Positions 1 to 6,717 of a stretch of 17,025 bases of DNA are shown here, one piece after another (positions within the stretch are counted from its first letter, which is position 1; each line of letters begins with the position of its first letter). The stretch covers positions 1-17,025 of the forward strand of contig JBATUR010000011.1 of assembly GCA_049671305.1 (NCBI GenBank), in the 5' to 3' direction. The notes under the pieces were generated by a model. That model made no database searches. It was not told where the DNA came from and saw only the letters and a list, made by a program, of their open reading frames with translations. The DNA is from CADCTM01 sp049671305 (GTDB taxonomy: Bacteria; Cyanobacteriota; Cyanobacteriia; Cyanobacteriales; Coleofasciculaceae). Made by a program: the position numbers and the translations under genes.

Positions 1-630
1 CCCCTACAGGGTAAGGATATCCTAGTTATGGGTAATCCGACGATGCCGAGTCTTCCTGACTTGAAGGGAAATTTGCAGCAATTAGCCAGTTTACCAGGTT
101 CAGAAACTGAGGCAAAAGCTATAGCAAAACTCCTTAATACTCAACCTATTATTGGCGCAGCAGCAACTAAATCAGCTATCCTAGAACAACTTAAAACTGC
201 CCGAATTGCTCATTTGGCAACGCATGGTTTATTAGATGATTTTAAACTTTCAGGTGTACCAGGAGCTATAGCTCTTGCGCCTTCTGGTAATGATAATGGT
301 TTACTGACTTCATCAGAAATCTTTGATTTGAAACTCAATGCTGAATTAGTAGTTTTAAGTGCTTGTGATACAGGCAGGGGAGATATAAAAGGAGATGGTG
401 TTGTTGGTTTATCTCGTTCTTTAATTAGTGCTGGAGTTCCCAGTATAATAGTATCTCTTTGGTCAGTACCGGATGCGCCAACTGCTTCATTGATGACTGA
501 ATTTTATCGTCAGATTCAACAAAATCCTAATAAAGCCACGGCGTTGAGAAATACGATGTTGATGATGATGAAACAATATCAACATCCTAGAGATTGGGCG
601 GCATTTACTTTAATTGGTGAAGCTGAATGA
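1..630 (+). CDS. CHAT-domain (caspase-like) protein, C-terminal part
   Basis: The reading frame is open to the left edge, so the gene starts outside the window; the ATG at 28 is internal. The visible 209 codons are a CHAT domain, a caspase-fold cysteine peptidase module. Seen directly: the 'VMGNPTMP' strand at the start, the histidine motif ATHG (His codon 223-225) followed by a short loop, and the cysteine motif LSACDTG (Cys codon 364-366). A 'VVGLSRSLISAGVPSIIVSLWSVPD' type segment follows, as usual in this family. Both residues of the catalytic dyad are present, so the domain may be an active peptidase. In cyanobacteria such domains usually end long proteins with N-terminal TPR repeats, but the N-terminal part is not visible, so partner and trigger cannot be read. 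The frame ends at TGA 628-630 and a palindrome follows 23 bp later. The family call is firm; the biological role is not known. Confidence 0.93.
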   Translation, partial: PLQGKDILVMGNPTMPSLPDLKGNLQQLASLPGSETEAKAIAKLLNTQPIIGAAATKSAILEQLKTARIAHLATHGLLDDFKLSGVPGAIALAPSGNDNGLLTSSEIFDLKLNAELVVLSACDTGRGDIKGDGVVGLSRSLISAGVPSIIVSLWSVPDAPTASLMTEFYRQIQQNPNKATALRNTMLMMMKQYQHPRDWAAFTLIGEAE

Positions 631-653
631 GACGTTTCAGATCCCCGCGCCTC

Positions 654-686
654 AGATCCCCGACTTCTTTAAGAAGTCGGGGATCT
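654..686. terminator. Junction palindrome, copy 1 (between convergent CHAT and MOSC genes)
   Basis: Perfect inverted repeat: 16-base arms AGATCCCCGACTTCTT (654-669) and AAGAAGTCGGGGATCT (671-686) around a single T. It is followed on the + strand by TTTT (686-689). Outside it are shorter echoes of the arm ends (AGATCCC at 639-645, GGGATCT at 690-696) that can pair as an outer stem. It lies 23 bp after the CHAT stop and 18 bp before the MOSC stop. Its position and stability suggest a terminator usable from both sides; that function is inferred. It is also a dispersed repeat, with further copies at 3329, 7688 and 13974. Confidence 0.7.
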
Positions 687-704
687 TTTGGGATCTTTTC
701 TTTG

Positions 705-1502
705 TTAGATAACTTCTACAGAATCACCAACTTTAAGCATTCCTAATTGTTGGTGAATTAAGTTTTGTCCAAACAAAATTTTGCCATCCCAGCGTCGATA
801 TTGAGCTAAAGTTAGTAAAGGTTCTTTTCCGGCAATTCCTTGGTCTTGATCTACTGTGGTAATCACACAGCGATCGCATGGTTTAACCACACGAAACCCA
901 ATTGAGCCAATCCTAATTGACTGCCAACCATCTTCTGCAAATGCTTCACAACCAGAAACAACTAAATTTGGTCGAAAACGATTCATCGGCACAGGTTTAT
1001 CTAAACGTTGATTTAAATCTGCTAAAGAGGCATCACTAATCAACAAAAAAGGAAATCCATCGGCAAAACTTACCTGTTCATTGTTAACTTGATAACGAGA
1101 TTTTATAGGACGCAAAGAATTTTCAGGCAGATAAACTAATTGACAAGAAGTTTCGAGAAATTCACTGAACCATTCTGCAACTTCTTCCCCTAGAGGGATG
1201 GCATCACAAATATCAGACCAAACTTGCACAGATATACGATGAGGACTGTTTAAAACTAAAGGAATTAACAAGGGTTTTTGAGCAGGCGCTTCAATCAATA
1301 ATTGCTCATTTGACAGCCGTACCCGAATTAATGCCATGCGGGGGAAATGCCGCTGTGTCATGAACTTTCCCTTCTGATCTACCACCATCCAGCGTCGGTC
1401 ATATTGGAAGCCCTGGGAGGCAACCTGAGCGGTTTCTAGAGCTATTCCGGCAGCCGACTTGATCGGATAAATATAAATGCCCGTTAATTTCAGTTCAGTC
1501 AT
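705..1502 (-). CDS. MOSC domain-containing protein (mARC/YcbX-like)
   Basis: This 265-residue protein has the MOSC N-terminal beta-barrel domain (about residues 3-125, opening 'IYPIKSAAG') followed by the MOSC domain (about 130-265). MOSC proteins bind the molybdenum cofactor, and relatives such as mARC and YcbX reduce N-hydroxylated compounds. The cofactor-binding region is recognisable: KPCDRC at 207-212 followed by VITTVDQDQG, then KEPLLTLAQYR and a late LFGQN, the same order as in mARC proteins. Cys209 and Cys212 are the candidate Mo ligands; in mARC the cysteine before 'ILTTVD' is the ligand, which matches Cys212. No signal peptide or membrane segment is seen. The gene is divergent from the TerB-like gene across 76 bp and no strong ribosome-binding site precedes the ATG. 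The substrate cannot be told from the sequence. Confidence 0.93.
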   Translation of the reverse strand: MTELKLTGIYIYPIKSAAGIALETAQVASQGFQYDRRWMVVDQKGKFMTQRHFPRMALIRVRLSNEQLLIEAPAQKPLLIPLVLNSPHRISVQVWSDICDAIPLGEEVAEWFSEFLETSCQLVYLPENSLRPIKSRYQVNNEQVSFADGFPFLLISDASLADLNQRLDKPVPMNRFRPNLVVSGCEAFAEDGWQSIRIGSIGFRVVKPCDRCVITTVDQDQGIAGKEPLLTLAQYRRWDGKILFGQNLIHQQLGMLKVGDSVEVI

Positions 1503-1578
1503 ATTTTAGGAACAATAATCGAGACAATAATCATGATTAGCTCTTAAAATAACCTCAGTTGGTTTAATTGAAATAATT

Positions 1579-2277
1579 ATGACAAGTGTCACGCCATCTC
1601 CTTACACAGAAGCACAAGTTACAGCTTGGTTACGCGGTTTACTAACAATTGCTTGGGCAGACGGTCACTTTGACCAACAAGAGCAAGAAATGCTGGCTGA
1701 CATTACTCACCAACAGTTAATTTCTACTAAAGATTTTCCGACGCGGGATCAGCCAATTTCTGCTAGTGAATTAGCAGCAACTTTAGGCAAAGATTCCCTA
1801 ACAGCCGAGAATTTTATGCGGACAGCTACAATGGTTGCCTTAGCTGATGGCATCTACTCTACCACCGAAGCTGATGTTCTGCACGAGTTTGGTGAGGCGC
1901 TGGGGCTGAAGTTGGAGGCGCTAGACTCTTTGAGGACGACGCTGTATGACCGTGAAGCTGGTCTTGATGCCAATTCGCTAGAATCAATACAGCAACCGGG
2001 AATGTCTCCTCACCCGCATTCTGATGTGCTGCAACCAGTGAGAACCTGGTTAGATGGTATGGAAATGCATGACCCACGGGTGGCACGATTTGTCTGTAAA
2101 ATGATTCCGCCTCAATGTCCGTTTGAGCGCGATGTCAAGCTTTTCGGACATAAAGTTGTGCATATTCCGCCACTTTGTCAGATTAACCCGCTTTATGAAC
2201 AGTTGGTTGGGTTGCGCTTTCGGGCATTATCTTATCTGGCAGATGTTAGAGGAGAAGATATCTCGGAGTATTGTTAA
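1579..2277 (+). CDS. TerB-like / Mo-dependent nitrogenase C-terminus-like protein
   Basis: This 232-residue protein seems to have two parts. Residues 10-125 resemble a TerB-type helical domain, with two acidic repeats, AWADGHFDQQEQ (25-36) and ALADGIYSTTEAD (87-99), typical of this putative metal-binding fold. Residues 148-232 match my recollection of the cyanobacterial family named after the Mo-nitrogenase C-terminus (Mo-nitro_C, PF06967): CKMIPPQCPFERD (173-185), KLFG, HIPPLCQINPLYEQLVGLRF and SYLADVRGED. Cys173, Cys180 and Cys200 are candidate ligands, and the last residue, Cys232, is also cysteine. The family name is historical; there is no nitrogenase cofactor domain here and no nif gene in the window, so nitrogen fixation should not be concluded. 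The gene is 28 bp upstream of obg on the same strand, which suggests co-transcription. Function is unknown. Confidence 0.85.
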   Translation: MTSVTPSPYTEAQVTAWLRGLLTIAWADGHFDQQEQEMLADITHQQLISTKDFPTRDQPISASELAATLGKDSLTAENFMRTATMVALADGIYSTTEADVLHEFGEALGLKLEALDSLRTTLYDREAGLDANSLESIQQPGMSPHPHSDVLQPVRTWLDGMEMHDPRVARFVCKMIPPQCPFERDVKLFGHKVVHIPPLCQINPLYEQLVGLRFRALSYLADVRGEDISEYC

Positions 2278-2305
2278 ATATTGAGTGTGCCCAGGGATTT
2301 AGATT

Positions 2306-3328
2306 ATGCAATTTATTGATCAATCAGAAATACAAGTAGAAGCGGGTACCGGTGGTGATGGCATGGTTGCTTTTCGGCGAGAAAAGTATGTGCCTGCCGG
2401 CGGACCTGCTGGAGGTAATGGGGGACGCGGTGGTAGTATCTTTTTAGTTGCTGTCGAACATCTGCAAACCTTGCTGGACTTCCAATATGCCCGTCAGTTT
2501 ACCGCAGAAAATGGGGTACGCGGTGGCACAAATAATCGTACAGGTGCTGATGGAGGCGATCGCATTATCAAGGTTCCTGTAGGTACAACGGTCTATGATG
2601 TAACAACGGGCGAAATTTTGGTTGATTTGGTTGAACCAGAACAAACCTTTTGTGTGGCAAGAGGTGGTAAAGGTGGCTTAGGTAATAAGCATTTCCTCAG
2701 CAATAGTAACCGCGCCCCAGAGTATGCTTTACCTGGACAACCTGGAGGACAACGCACTCTACGTTTAGAGTTGAAGCTATTAGCAGAAGTGGGAATTATT
2801 GGTTTACCAAATGCTGGTAAATCTACCTTAATTTCTTCGGTATCCGCTGCCCGCCCTAAGATTGCTGACTATCCTTTTACAACCTTAATTCCTAATTTAG
2901 GTGTTGTGCGTAAACCTAACGGAGATGGCACGGTTTTTGCTGATATTCCCGGCTTAATTGAAGGTGCTCACGAAGGTACCGGTTTAGGACATGATTTTCT
3001 GCGTCATATTGAACGCACACGCTTGTTGCTACACTTAATTGATGCGACTGATGAAGACCCGATCGCCAATTATCAAACTATTCAACAAGAATTGCAAGCT
3101 TATGGACGAGGTTTACCAGAACGTCCTCAAATTATCGCACTAAATAAAAGCGATGCTGTTGATGATGAAACTTTGGAAAACCTAGCAACTGAACTTAATC
3201 AATTAAGTCAAGTACCAGTTTTTATCATTTCTGCTGTTGCCCAAACCGGCTTAGATGCCTTATTACAAAAAGTTTGGCAGTCACTTGAGCAACTTAAAAC
3301 AGAAACAGAAACTTTGGTAACTTTTTAA
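2306..3328 (+). CDS. obgE: GTPase Obg/CgtA (ribosome assembly)
   Basis: Obg is an essential GTPase that binds the 50S ribosomal precursor and links assembly to growth status. The 340 residues hold the glycine-rich Obg fold (1-158, with GGDGMVAFRREKYVP at 16-30 and further Gly-rich loops) and the G domain (159-330). Nucleotide motifs are complete: G1 GLPNAGKST (166-174), switch I FTTLIPN (191-197), G3 DIPG (213-216), G4 NKSD (280-283) and G5 SAV (309-311). The extra C-terminal OCT domain of some Obg proteins is absent, so the protein ends shortly after the G domain. The start is supported by the conserved beginning MQFIDQSEI. The gene follows the TerB-like gene by 28 bp, and its stop codon directly abuts junction palindrome copy 2. 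Identification is certain. Confidence 0.98.
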   Translation: MQFIDQSEIQVEAGTGGDGMVAFRREKYVPAGGPAGGNGGRGGSIFLVAVEHLQTLLDFQYARQFTAENGVRGGTNNRTGADGGDRIIKVPVGTTVYDVTTGEILVDLVEPEQTFCVARGGKGGLGNKHFLSNSNRAPEYALPGQPGGQRTLRLELKLLAEVGIIGLPNAGKSTLISSVSAARPKIADYPFTTLIPNLGVVRKPNGDGTVFADIPGLIEGAHEGTGLGHDFLRHIERTRLLLHLIDATDEDPIANYQTIQQELQAYGRGLPERPQIIALNKSDAVDDETLENLATELNQLSQVPVFIISAVAQTGLDALLQKVWQSLEQLKTETETLVTF

Positions 3329-3362
3329 AGATCCCCGACTTCACAGAAGAAGTCGGGGATCT
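3329..3362. terminator. Junction palindrome, copy 2 (between obg and the serine hydrolase gene)
   Basis: Inverted repeat with 14-base arms AGATCCCCGACTTC (3329-3342) and GAAGTCGGGGATCT (3349-3362) and a 6-base loop. It starts on the base after the obg stop codon and ends 3 bp before the stop codon of the opposite gene, so it fills 34 of the 37 intergenic bases. No T-run follows on either strand. It is probably a shared terminator and is a member of the dispersed palindrome family. Confidence 0.7.
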
Positions 3363-3365
3363 CAG

Positions 3366-5165
3366 TCAGTTTAATGATATCTCAGAAGCAATTGCTCTAG
3401 TTAAAGTGCGAGTATTGCGACTCGGCGTTTGGTTATTGCTAGGAGTGGCGCGGGGAGTGTTGAAATAGTCGTAAGTTTTGCGAGAAATTTGCCGAATTAG
3501 TTCTTCGGCGGCAGCATCATTGAAAGGACGTTTCACCATAACGGCGATTACATAACGTTTACCAGTCGGCAAATAAACGATCCCCGCATCCGCCAACAAT
3601 GAACCAATATTACCTGTTTTGTGAGCAATATCCGCGCCAGTTCCCAAACCTTGAGGCAGTAGGGTGTTGATTTCATTGCCCTGCATAATGCTTAATAAGC
3701 GATCGCGTGATGACAACGACACCAAGTTACCTCGATTCACCACCGACAGCAGATTTGCCAACTCTTTCGGCGAAGTTGTATTGGTGCCTTCAACATCTGG
3801 CAGTCGGTTACGAATTGCGGTTGTGGTTAACCCCCAACTTTGAAAACGTTGATTGAGTGCGTCTTTGCCCCCCAACCGCTCAATCAGCATATTCGTTGCT
3901 GTATTATCGCTAATTACCATCATCTTGGTGGCGACTTCCAAGGCATTAAAAGACGTGCCAACTTTTTTATATTGCATATCGCCACTACCATCAGCAATCA
4001 TTTCTGATTTGAGGGTTAGCATTTCATCCAAGCGCACTTTTCCAGCATCAACATCTTGAAAAAATGCCACTAAAATTGGTAGCTTAATTGTGCTGGCAGA
4101 AGCATACAATGTGCCACCATTTAAATCAACATAACCTCCTGTCTCCAAATCAACTACAAACACACCCGGATTTAAAGTGGGGAAAGCCTGCGCCAAAGCC
4201 TGAATTTGAGTCTTTAAAATCGGCATTTCTTGGGTTAGCTGTAAGCTGGGAGAAGGACTTGCTACAGTTGCTTTGGCTTCTTTTTGTTGCTCTTTACCAT
4301 TAACAGAAGCTTGCATCGTCGGATTAAGTGCTGATAAAAGCGTACCAGCAATCACACCAATACCAATTCCCAAAACCAGCAAACGTACAACATAAATCAA
4401 AACACCATAAGGGCGTTTTTGAGGACGAGTTGGGGGCGAATTTTTACTCGGAGAAGGGGCGACTGGATTTGCCTTGCCACGTCGATTACGAATTGGTTGG
4501 GAATCGCTAATTGGTGGTGCAGTGCGATCGCGGCGACGCCTACTCAAATTAGGTTGAAACTTTCCAGAGGCAAGGGTTTGGGCGCTAGGACGTTTTTGCC
4601 CGACTCGGCGTGGCTGATCTTTGCTGCTAATAACGGGTTCTTGAGGTGGCATCCCTGCTGATGTGGTGGGGTTGTTGTTAGTCGGATTAACTGCCCAGGG
4701 ATTGGGTGATTTTCGTTGGTTGGCAGCGCCAGAATTGGCATTTGAATAGCCGTTTCTATTGGCTTGCGGTGGCTGAAGATTCGACAGTTGCTCAAATCCC
4801 CTCGCCAAACGCCGTGGCTGGCTCTGGCTTGGTGGTGTCTGTAAAGGTAGTTGTGGTGTGGTTGGTTGCGCTCTGATCGGCTTGAGAGGCAATGTTTTGG
4901 GGCGGGGTACTTCTGGTTGAGCTGGCAGGTGTTGGCGATGCTTGCGAGAACGCAGGCGATCGGGGTTTAATGGTTCAGGATTTGGTTGACGCCAGCGCTG
5001 GGCTAATTCTTTGAGGGTGGCTGGGCTACGACGGCGGCGCTCCAATTCGTTGAGAGGCGTGTTTGCTGGCTTGACAAAGCGAGCTCTCGGCTTGCGGTTT
5101 TGTGGCTCGCCTGTTTCTGATTCTGGCTTTTCTGGCTGATTTCTCTTATCCATAGATGCTGCCAC
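3366..5165 (-). CDS. Membrane-anchored class A beta-lactamase-like serine hydrolase
   Basis: This 599-residue protein has three parts. Residues 1-253 are a very basic, Pro/Gln/Asn-rich, apparently disordered region. Residues 254-280 form one hydrophobic segment (LIYVVRLLVLGIGIGVIAG). Residues 315-570 are a beta-lactamase-type transpeptidase fold. Catalytic motifs are visible: S358-T-I-K361 (SxxK), S419-D-N421 (SDN) and K516-T-G518 (KTG). By charge the long tail should be cytoplasmic and the enzyme periplasmic. The omega loop is compact (LPDVEGTNTTSPKEL, 455-469) and lacks the usual ExxLN arrangement; Glu459 is the only candidate general base. It may therefore act on peptidoglycan or be a weak beta-lactamase rather than a resistance enzyme. 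The start is GTG at 5165, chosen for the AGGAGG 8 bp before it; an ATG four codons in is the alternative. It follows trmJ on the same strand by 140 bp. Confidence 0.88.
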   Translation of the reverse strand: MAASMDKRNQPEKPESETGEPQNRKPRARFVKPANTPLNELERRRRSPATLKELAQRWRQPNPEPLNPDRLRSRKHRQHLPAQPEVPRPKTLPLKPIRAQPTTPQLPLQTPPSQSQPRRLARGFEQLSNLQPPQANRNGYSNANSGAANQRKSPNPWAVNPTNNNPTTSAGMPPQEPVISSKDQPRRVGQKRPSAQTLASGKFQPNLSRRRRDRTAPPISDSQPIRNRRGKANPVAPSPSKNSPPTRPQKRPYGVLIYVVRLLVLGIGIGVIAGTLLSALNPTMQASVNGKEQQKEAKATVASPSPSLQLTQEMPILKTQIQALAQAFPTLNPGVFVVDLETGGYVDLNGGTLYASASTIKLPILVAFFQDVDAGKVRLDEMLTLKSEMIADGSGDMQYKKVGTSFNALEVATKMMVISDNTATNMLIERLGGKDALNQRFQSWGLTTTAIRNRLPDVEGTNTTSPKELANLLSVVNRGNLVSLSSRDRLLSIMQGNEINTLLPQGLGTGADIAHKTGNIGSLLADAGIVYLPTGKRYVIAVMVKRPFNDAAAEELIRQISRKTYDYFNTPRATPSNNQTPSRNTRTLTRAIASEISLN

Positions 5166-5173
5166 TGGTGATT

Positions 5174-5179
5174 CCTCCT
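5174..5179 (-). promoter_or_regulatory. Shine-Dalgarno site of the serine hydrolase gene
   Basis: Read on the minus strand this is a full AGGAGG, 8 bp before the GTG at 5165-5163. This spacing favours the GTG over the ATG twelve bases further in. It is one of the two strongest ribosome-binding sites I saw in the window. Confidence 0.75.
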
Positions 5180-5305
5180 ACACCACTCACCCATGTTATC
5201 AATTGCCGCTTCAAACCTAACTCCTTCATCTGGACTCTTTAAAAGAGCTGGACATTGCCACAACCCTAAAATTACTGGTACACTCTCTAGCCTATTTTAA
5301 AATGG

Positions 5306-6052
5306 CTATGGCTGACTATCATCAACAGACTTTGGCTGAGATTGTAGCGCCCATTCAGTTTGACGTAAAATTCCCCTGAGCATGGTCACTTCTTCTGTTG
5401 TTGGCGTGGCTCGATTTAGTATGTGACGAAGCTTTTGCATCCGCGCTGGGGCGGTATGAGGATAAAGATAGCCGATTTTTAATAATACTGCCTCCAAATG
5501 TTCGTAGTAGCCTTCTAATATATCTAAGTTAGCTGCCTTCAGAACCGCTGTTGGATCAGATAATTTTGGTATTTGTTCTTGATAAAGCTCATGACAGCAA
5601 ATTGCTACGGCTTGAGCTAAGTTTAAGGCTGGATATTCGGCAGATGAATCTATACGGACAAATCTTTGGGCATATTTGAGCTCGGCATTACTTAAACCCC
5701 GGTCTTCTGGTCCAAAAATTAAGGCTGAGGTGATGTTATCTTCAAGTAACCAAGGTAGGGCAACTTTTGGTGTTTCTAGGGCTGGAGGGAAATCACGGAC
5801 ACGGGCTGTAGTGGCGATCGCTCGTTGACATCCGGTTAATGCTTCAACTAATGTCTCTACTACTTGCGCCGCTTCCAAAATATCGTCGCCATGCACTGCC
5901 ATTTTCCGGGCTTCTTCTCCCAAAACCTCACACTGAGGCTTAACCAGTACCAACGTCCGCAAGCCCATATTTTTCATGACACGGGCAACTGAACCGATAT
6001 TGAGCGGTCCCTGGGGTTCTACTAAAATAATTTTGACGTTTTCTAATCCCAT
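5306..6052 (-). CDS. trmJ: SpoU/TrmH-family RNA methyltransferase, TrmJ-like
   Basis: TrmJ uses S-adenosylmethionine to 2'-O-methylate position 32 of tRNAs. The 248 residues match the usual TrmJ length. SPOUT-fold motifs are present: motif 1 NIGSVARVMKNMG (18-30), motif 2 LIFGPEDRGLSNAEL (111-125) and motif 3 ALNLAQAVAI (142-151); these build the knotted cofactor site, and Arg24 is the family's conserved arginine. Residues 165-240 are a helical C-terminal extension like that of TrmJ, with the typical PTTEEVTMLRGILRQ segment. The gene diverges from the DUF2256 gene across 78 bp and is followed by the serine hydrolase gene on the same strand. No clear ribosome-binding site precedes the ATG. The family is certain; TrmJ rather than another SpoU subfamily is likely but rests on the C-terminal extension. 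Confidence 0.92.
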   Translation of the reverse strand: MGLENVKIILVEPQGPLNIGSVARVMKNMGLRTLVLVKPQCEVLGEEARKMAVHGDDILEAAQVVETLVEALTGCQRAIATTARVRDFPPALETPKVALPWLLEDNITSALIFGPEDRGLSNAELKYAQRFVRIDSSAEYPALNLAQAVAICCHELYQEQIPKLSDPTAVLKAANLDILEGYYEHLEAVLLKIGYLYPHTAPARMQKLRHILNRATPTTEEVTMLRGILRQTEWALQSQPKSVDDSQP

Positions 6053-6130
6053 GACCGGCTTTTTTCTTGTCTTAAACTTAAATGTTAAAGTTTTTTTTAC
6101 AATTAATTAGTAATCTATTGTCAACTTAGC

Positions 6131-6283
6131 ATGGCACGAGTGCGCTCCAAATCTGACCTGCCTACAAAAATCTGCCCAGTTTGTGGACGCCCTTTTACTT
6201 GGCGCAAAAAATGGGCTGATTGCTGGGATGAGGTAAAGTATTGCTCAGAACGCTGCCGTCGTCGCAAATCTCAAGCTGATTAG
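6131..6283 (+). CDS. DUF2256 family small zinc-finger-like protein
   Basis: A 50-codon gene starting at ATG 6131 and ending at TAG 6281-6283. The protein opens MARVRSKSDLPTK and carries CPVCGRPFTWRKKW, an internal DCWDEVKYCSERC and a basic end RRRKSQAD. Cys15, Cys18, Cys38 and Cys42 form a C-x2-C...C-x3-C set suited to one zinc ion; Cys31 is extra. This is the pattern of DUF2256 (PF10013), small proteins often found near DNA photolyase/cryptochrome genes in other bacteria; no such gene is in this window. The basic, Trp-rich sequence suggests nucleic-acid or protein binding, but no function is established. It diverges from trmJ, and a degenerate palindrome core (6302-6334) with a T-run at 6347-6352 lies just downstream. 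Confidence 0.9.
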   Translation: MARVRSKSDLPTKICPVCGRPFTWRKKWADCWDEVKYCSERCRRRKSQAD

Positions 6284-6301
6284 TCGGTTTTGTGGGCAAT
6301 A

Positions 6302-6352
6302 CGACTTCTTGATTTAAATTTAATTGAGAAGTCGGCAACTGGCTAGTTTTTT
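6302..6352 (+). terminator. Degenerate palindrome core and T-run after the DUF2256 gene
   Basis: Arms CGACTTCT (6302-6309) and AGAAGTCG (6327-6334) match the inner core of the junction palindromes; between them the AT-rich sequence can extend the stem with G-U pairs and one bulge. A small AACT/AGTT hairpin (6337-6348) and six T residues (6347-6352) follow. It starts 18 bp after the DUF2256 stop and may terminate that transcript. Unlike the other copies it is not between convergent genes. Confidence 0.5.
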
Positions 6353-6386
6353 CCGTCTAAAGTAGGATACTAATTTCCGGCTTTTG

Positions 6387-6416
6387 TTGCTAATCTCATC
6401 TCGTTATTTATATAAT
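6387..6416 (+). promoter_or_regulatory. Candidate sigma-70-type promoter in the pre-asparaginase gap
   Basis: TTGCTA (6387-6392), an 18-bp spacer and a perfect TATAAT (6411-6416). Transcription would begin near 6423. Overlapping the -10 end and the start point is the palindrome TGTAT-N8-ATACA (6416-6433), placed where a repressor could bind. No regulator is identified. This is a motif match only; AT-rich gaps can produce such matches by chance. Confidence 0.4.
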
Positions 6417-6422
6417 GTATTA

Positions 6423-6614
6423 CCTGTCATACACAGTCAAACTTTATCGGTAGTCCAAAACTTACACTTTGCACCGTCAAAGCTTTGCTACAAAGCAAAA
6501 CTTATCTGGTTTGAACCGTATTACAGCTTGCAGATATCAGGGTGGTCTAACTTTTTTTGTTCTAAGTTTTATCAATCTCCAAGGCAGATTTAGTATTGGA
6601 GATTGCATTTTTTT
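6423..6614 (+). ncRNA. Candidate leader or small RNA between DUF2256 and the asparaginase gene
   Basis: The 6284-6717 gap has no convincing gene. Within it, a promoter-like sequence (6387-6416) and a terminator-like hairpin (6573-6614) frame about 190 bases. Inside, CTTTG and CAAAG alternate at 6467, 6478, 6483 and 6491, so a hairpin 6467-6471/6478-6482 and another 6482-6487/6491-6496 can form, and CAAAGCTTTG (6478-6487) is itself palindromic. This could be a small RNA or a 5' leader with attenuation for the asparaginase gene. I do not recognise it as 6S RNA, tmRNA or a known cyanobacterial Yfr RNA. Low confidence. Confidence 0.25.
6573..6614 (+). terminator. Terminator-like hairpin with T7 upstream of the asparaginase gene
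   Basis: Perfect 10-bp stem CAATCTCCAA (6573-6582) / TTGGAGATTG (6596-6605) with a 13-base loop, then CA and seven T residues (6608-6614). This has the form of a Rho-independent terminator, though the stem is only moderately GC-rich. It lies about 100 bp before the asparaginase start, so it would end a short upstream transcript or attenuate a longer one. Confidence 0.5.
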
Positions 6615-6717
6615 GTGTAGTAAGTGTGATGATCGAGCTGTTGCCGTTTAGGCAGCGTGCCCTACATTCTAGTTTCGGTAAAAGGTCAAGTAAAAATTGA
6701 AATCTAATTTAGACAAA

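Noticed and set aside
1579..2277. The Mo-nitrogenase-like gene as evidence of a nif cluster
   Set aside because: Only the small C-terminal family domain is present. There is no cofactor-binding nitrogenase subunit and no nif gene in the window.
4544..4795. Minus-strand 83-codon frame, and plus-strand frames at 4088-4661, over the serine hydrolase gene
   Set aside because: These overlap the Pro-rich tail-coding region, where biased codons keep other frames open. The main frame has clear catalytic motifs and a strong ribosome-binding site.
3366..5165. The beta-lactamase-like gene as an acquired antibiotic-resistance gene
   Set aside because: No mobile element is nearby, HIP1 octamers occur within the gene as in the rest of the window, the omega loop differs from class A resistance enzymes, and the membrane-anchored layout suggests a native cell-wall function.
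6384..6651. Two short plus-strand frames (6384-6593 and 6469-6651) in the gap before the asparaginase gene
   Set aside because: No ribosome-binding site, composition rich in Ser, Tyr, Cys and Phe as in AT-rich non-coding DNA, and they overlap each other and the hairpin at 6573-6605. I treat the region as non-coding.
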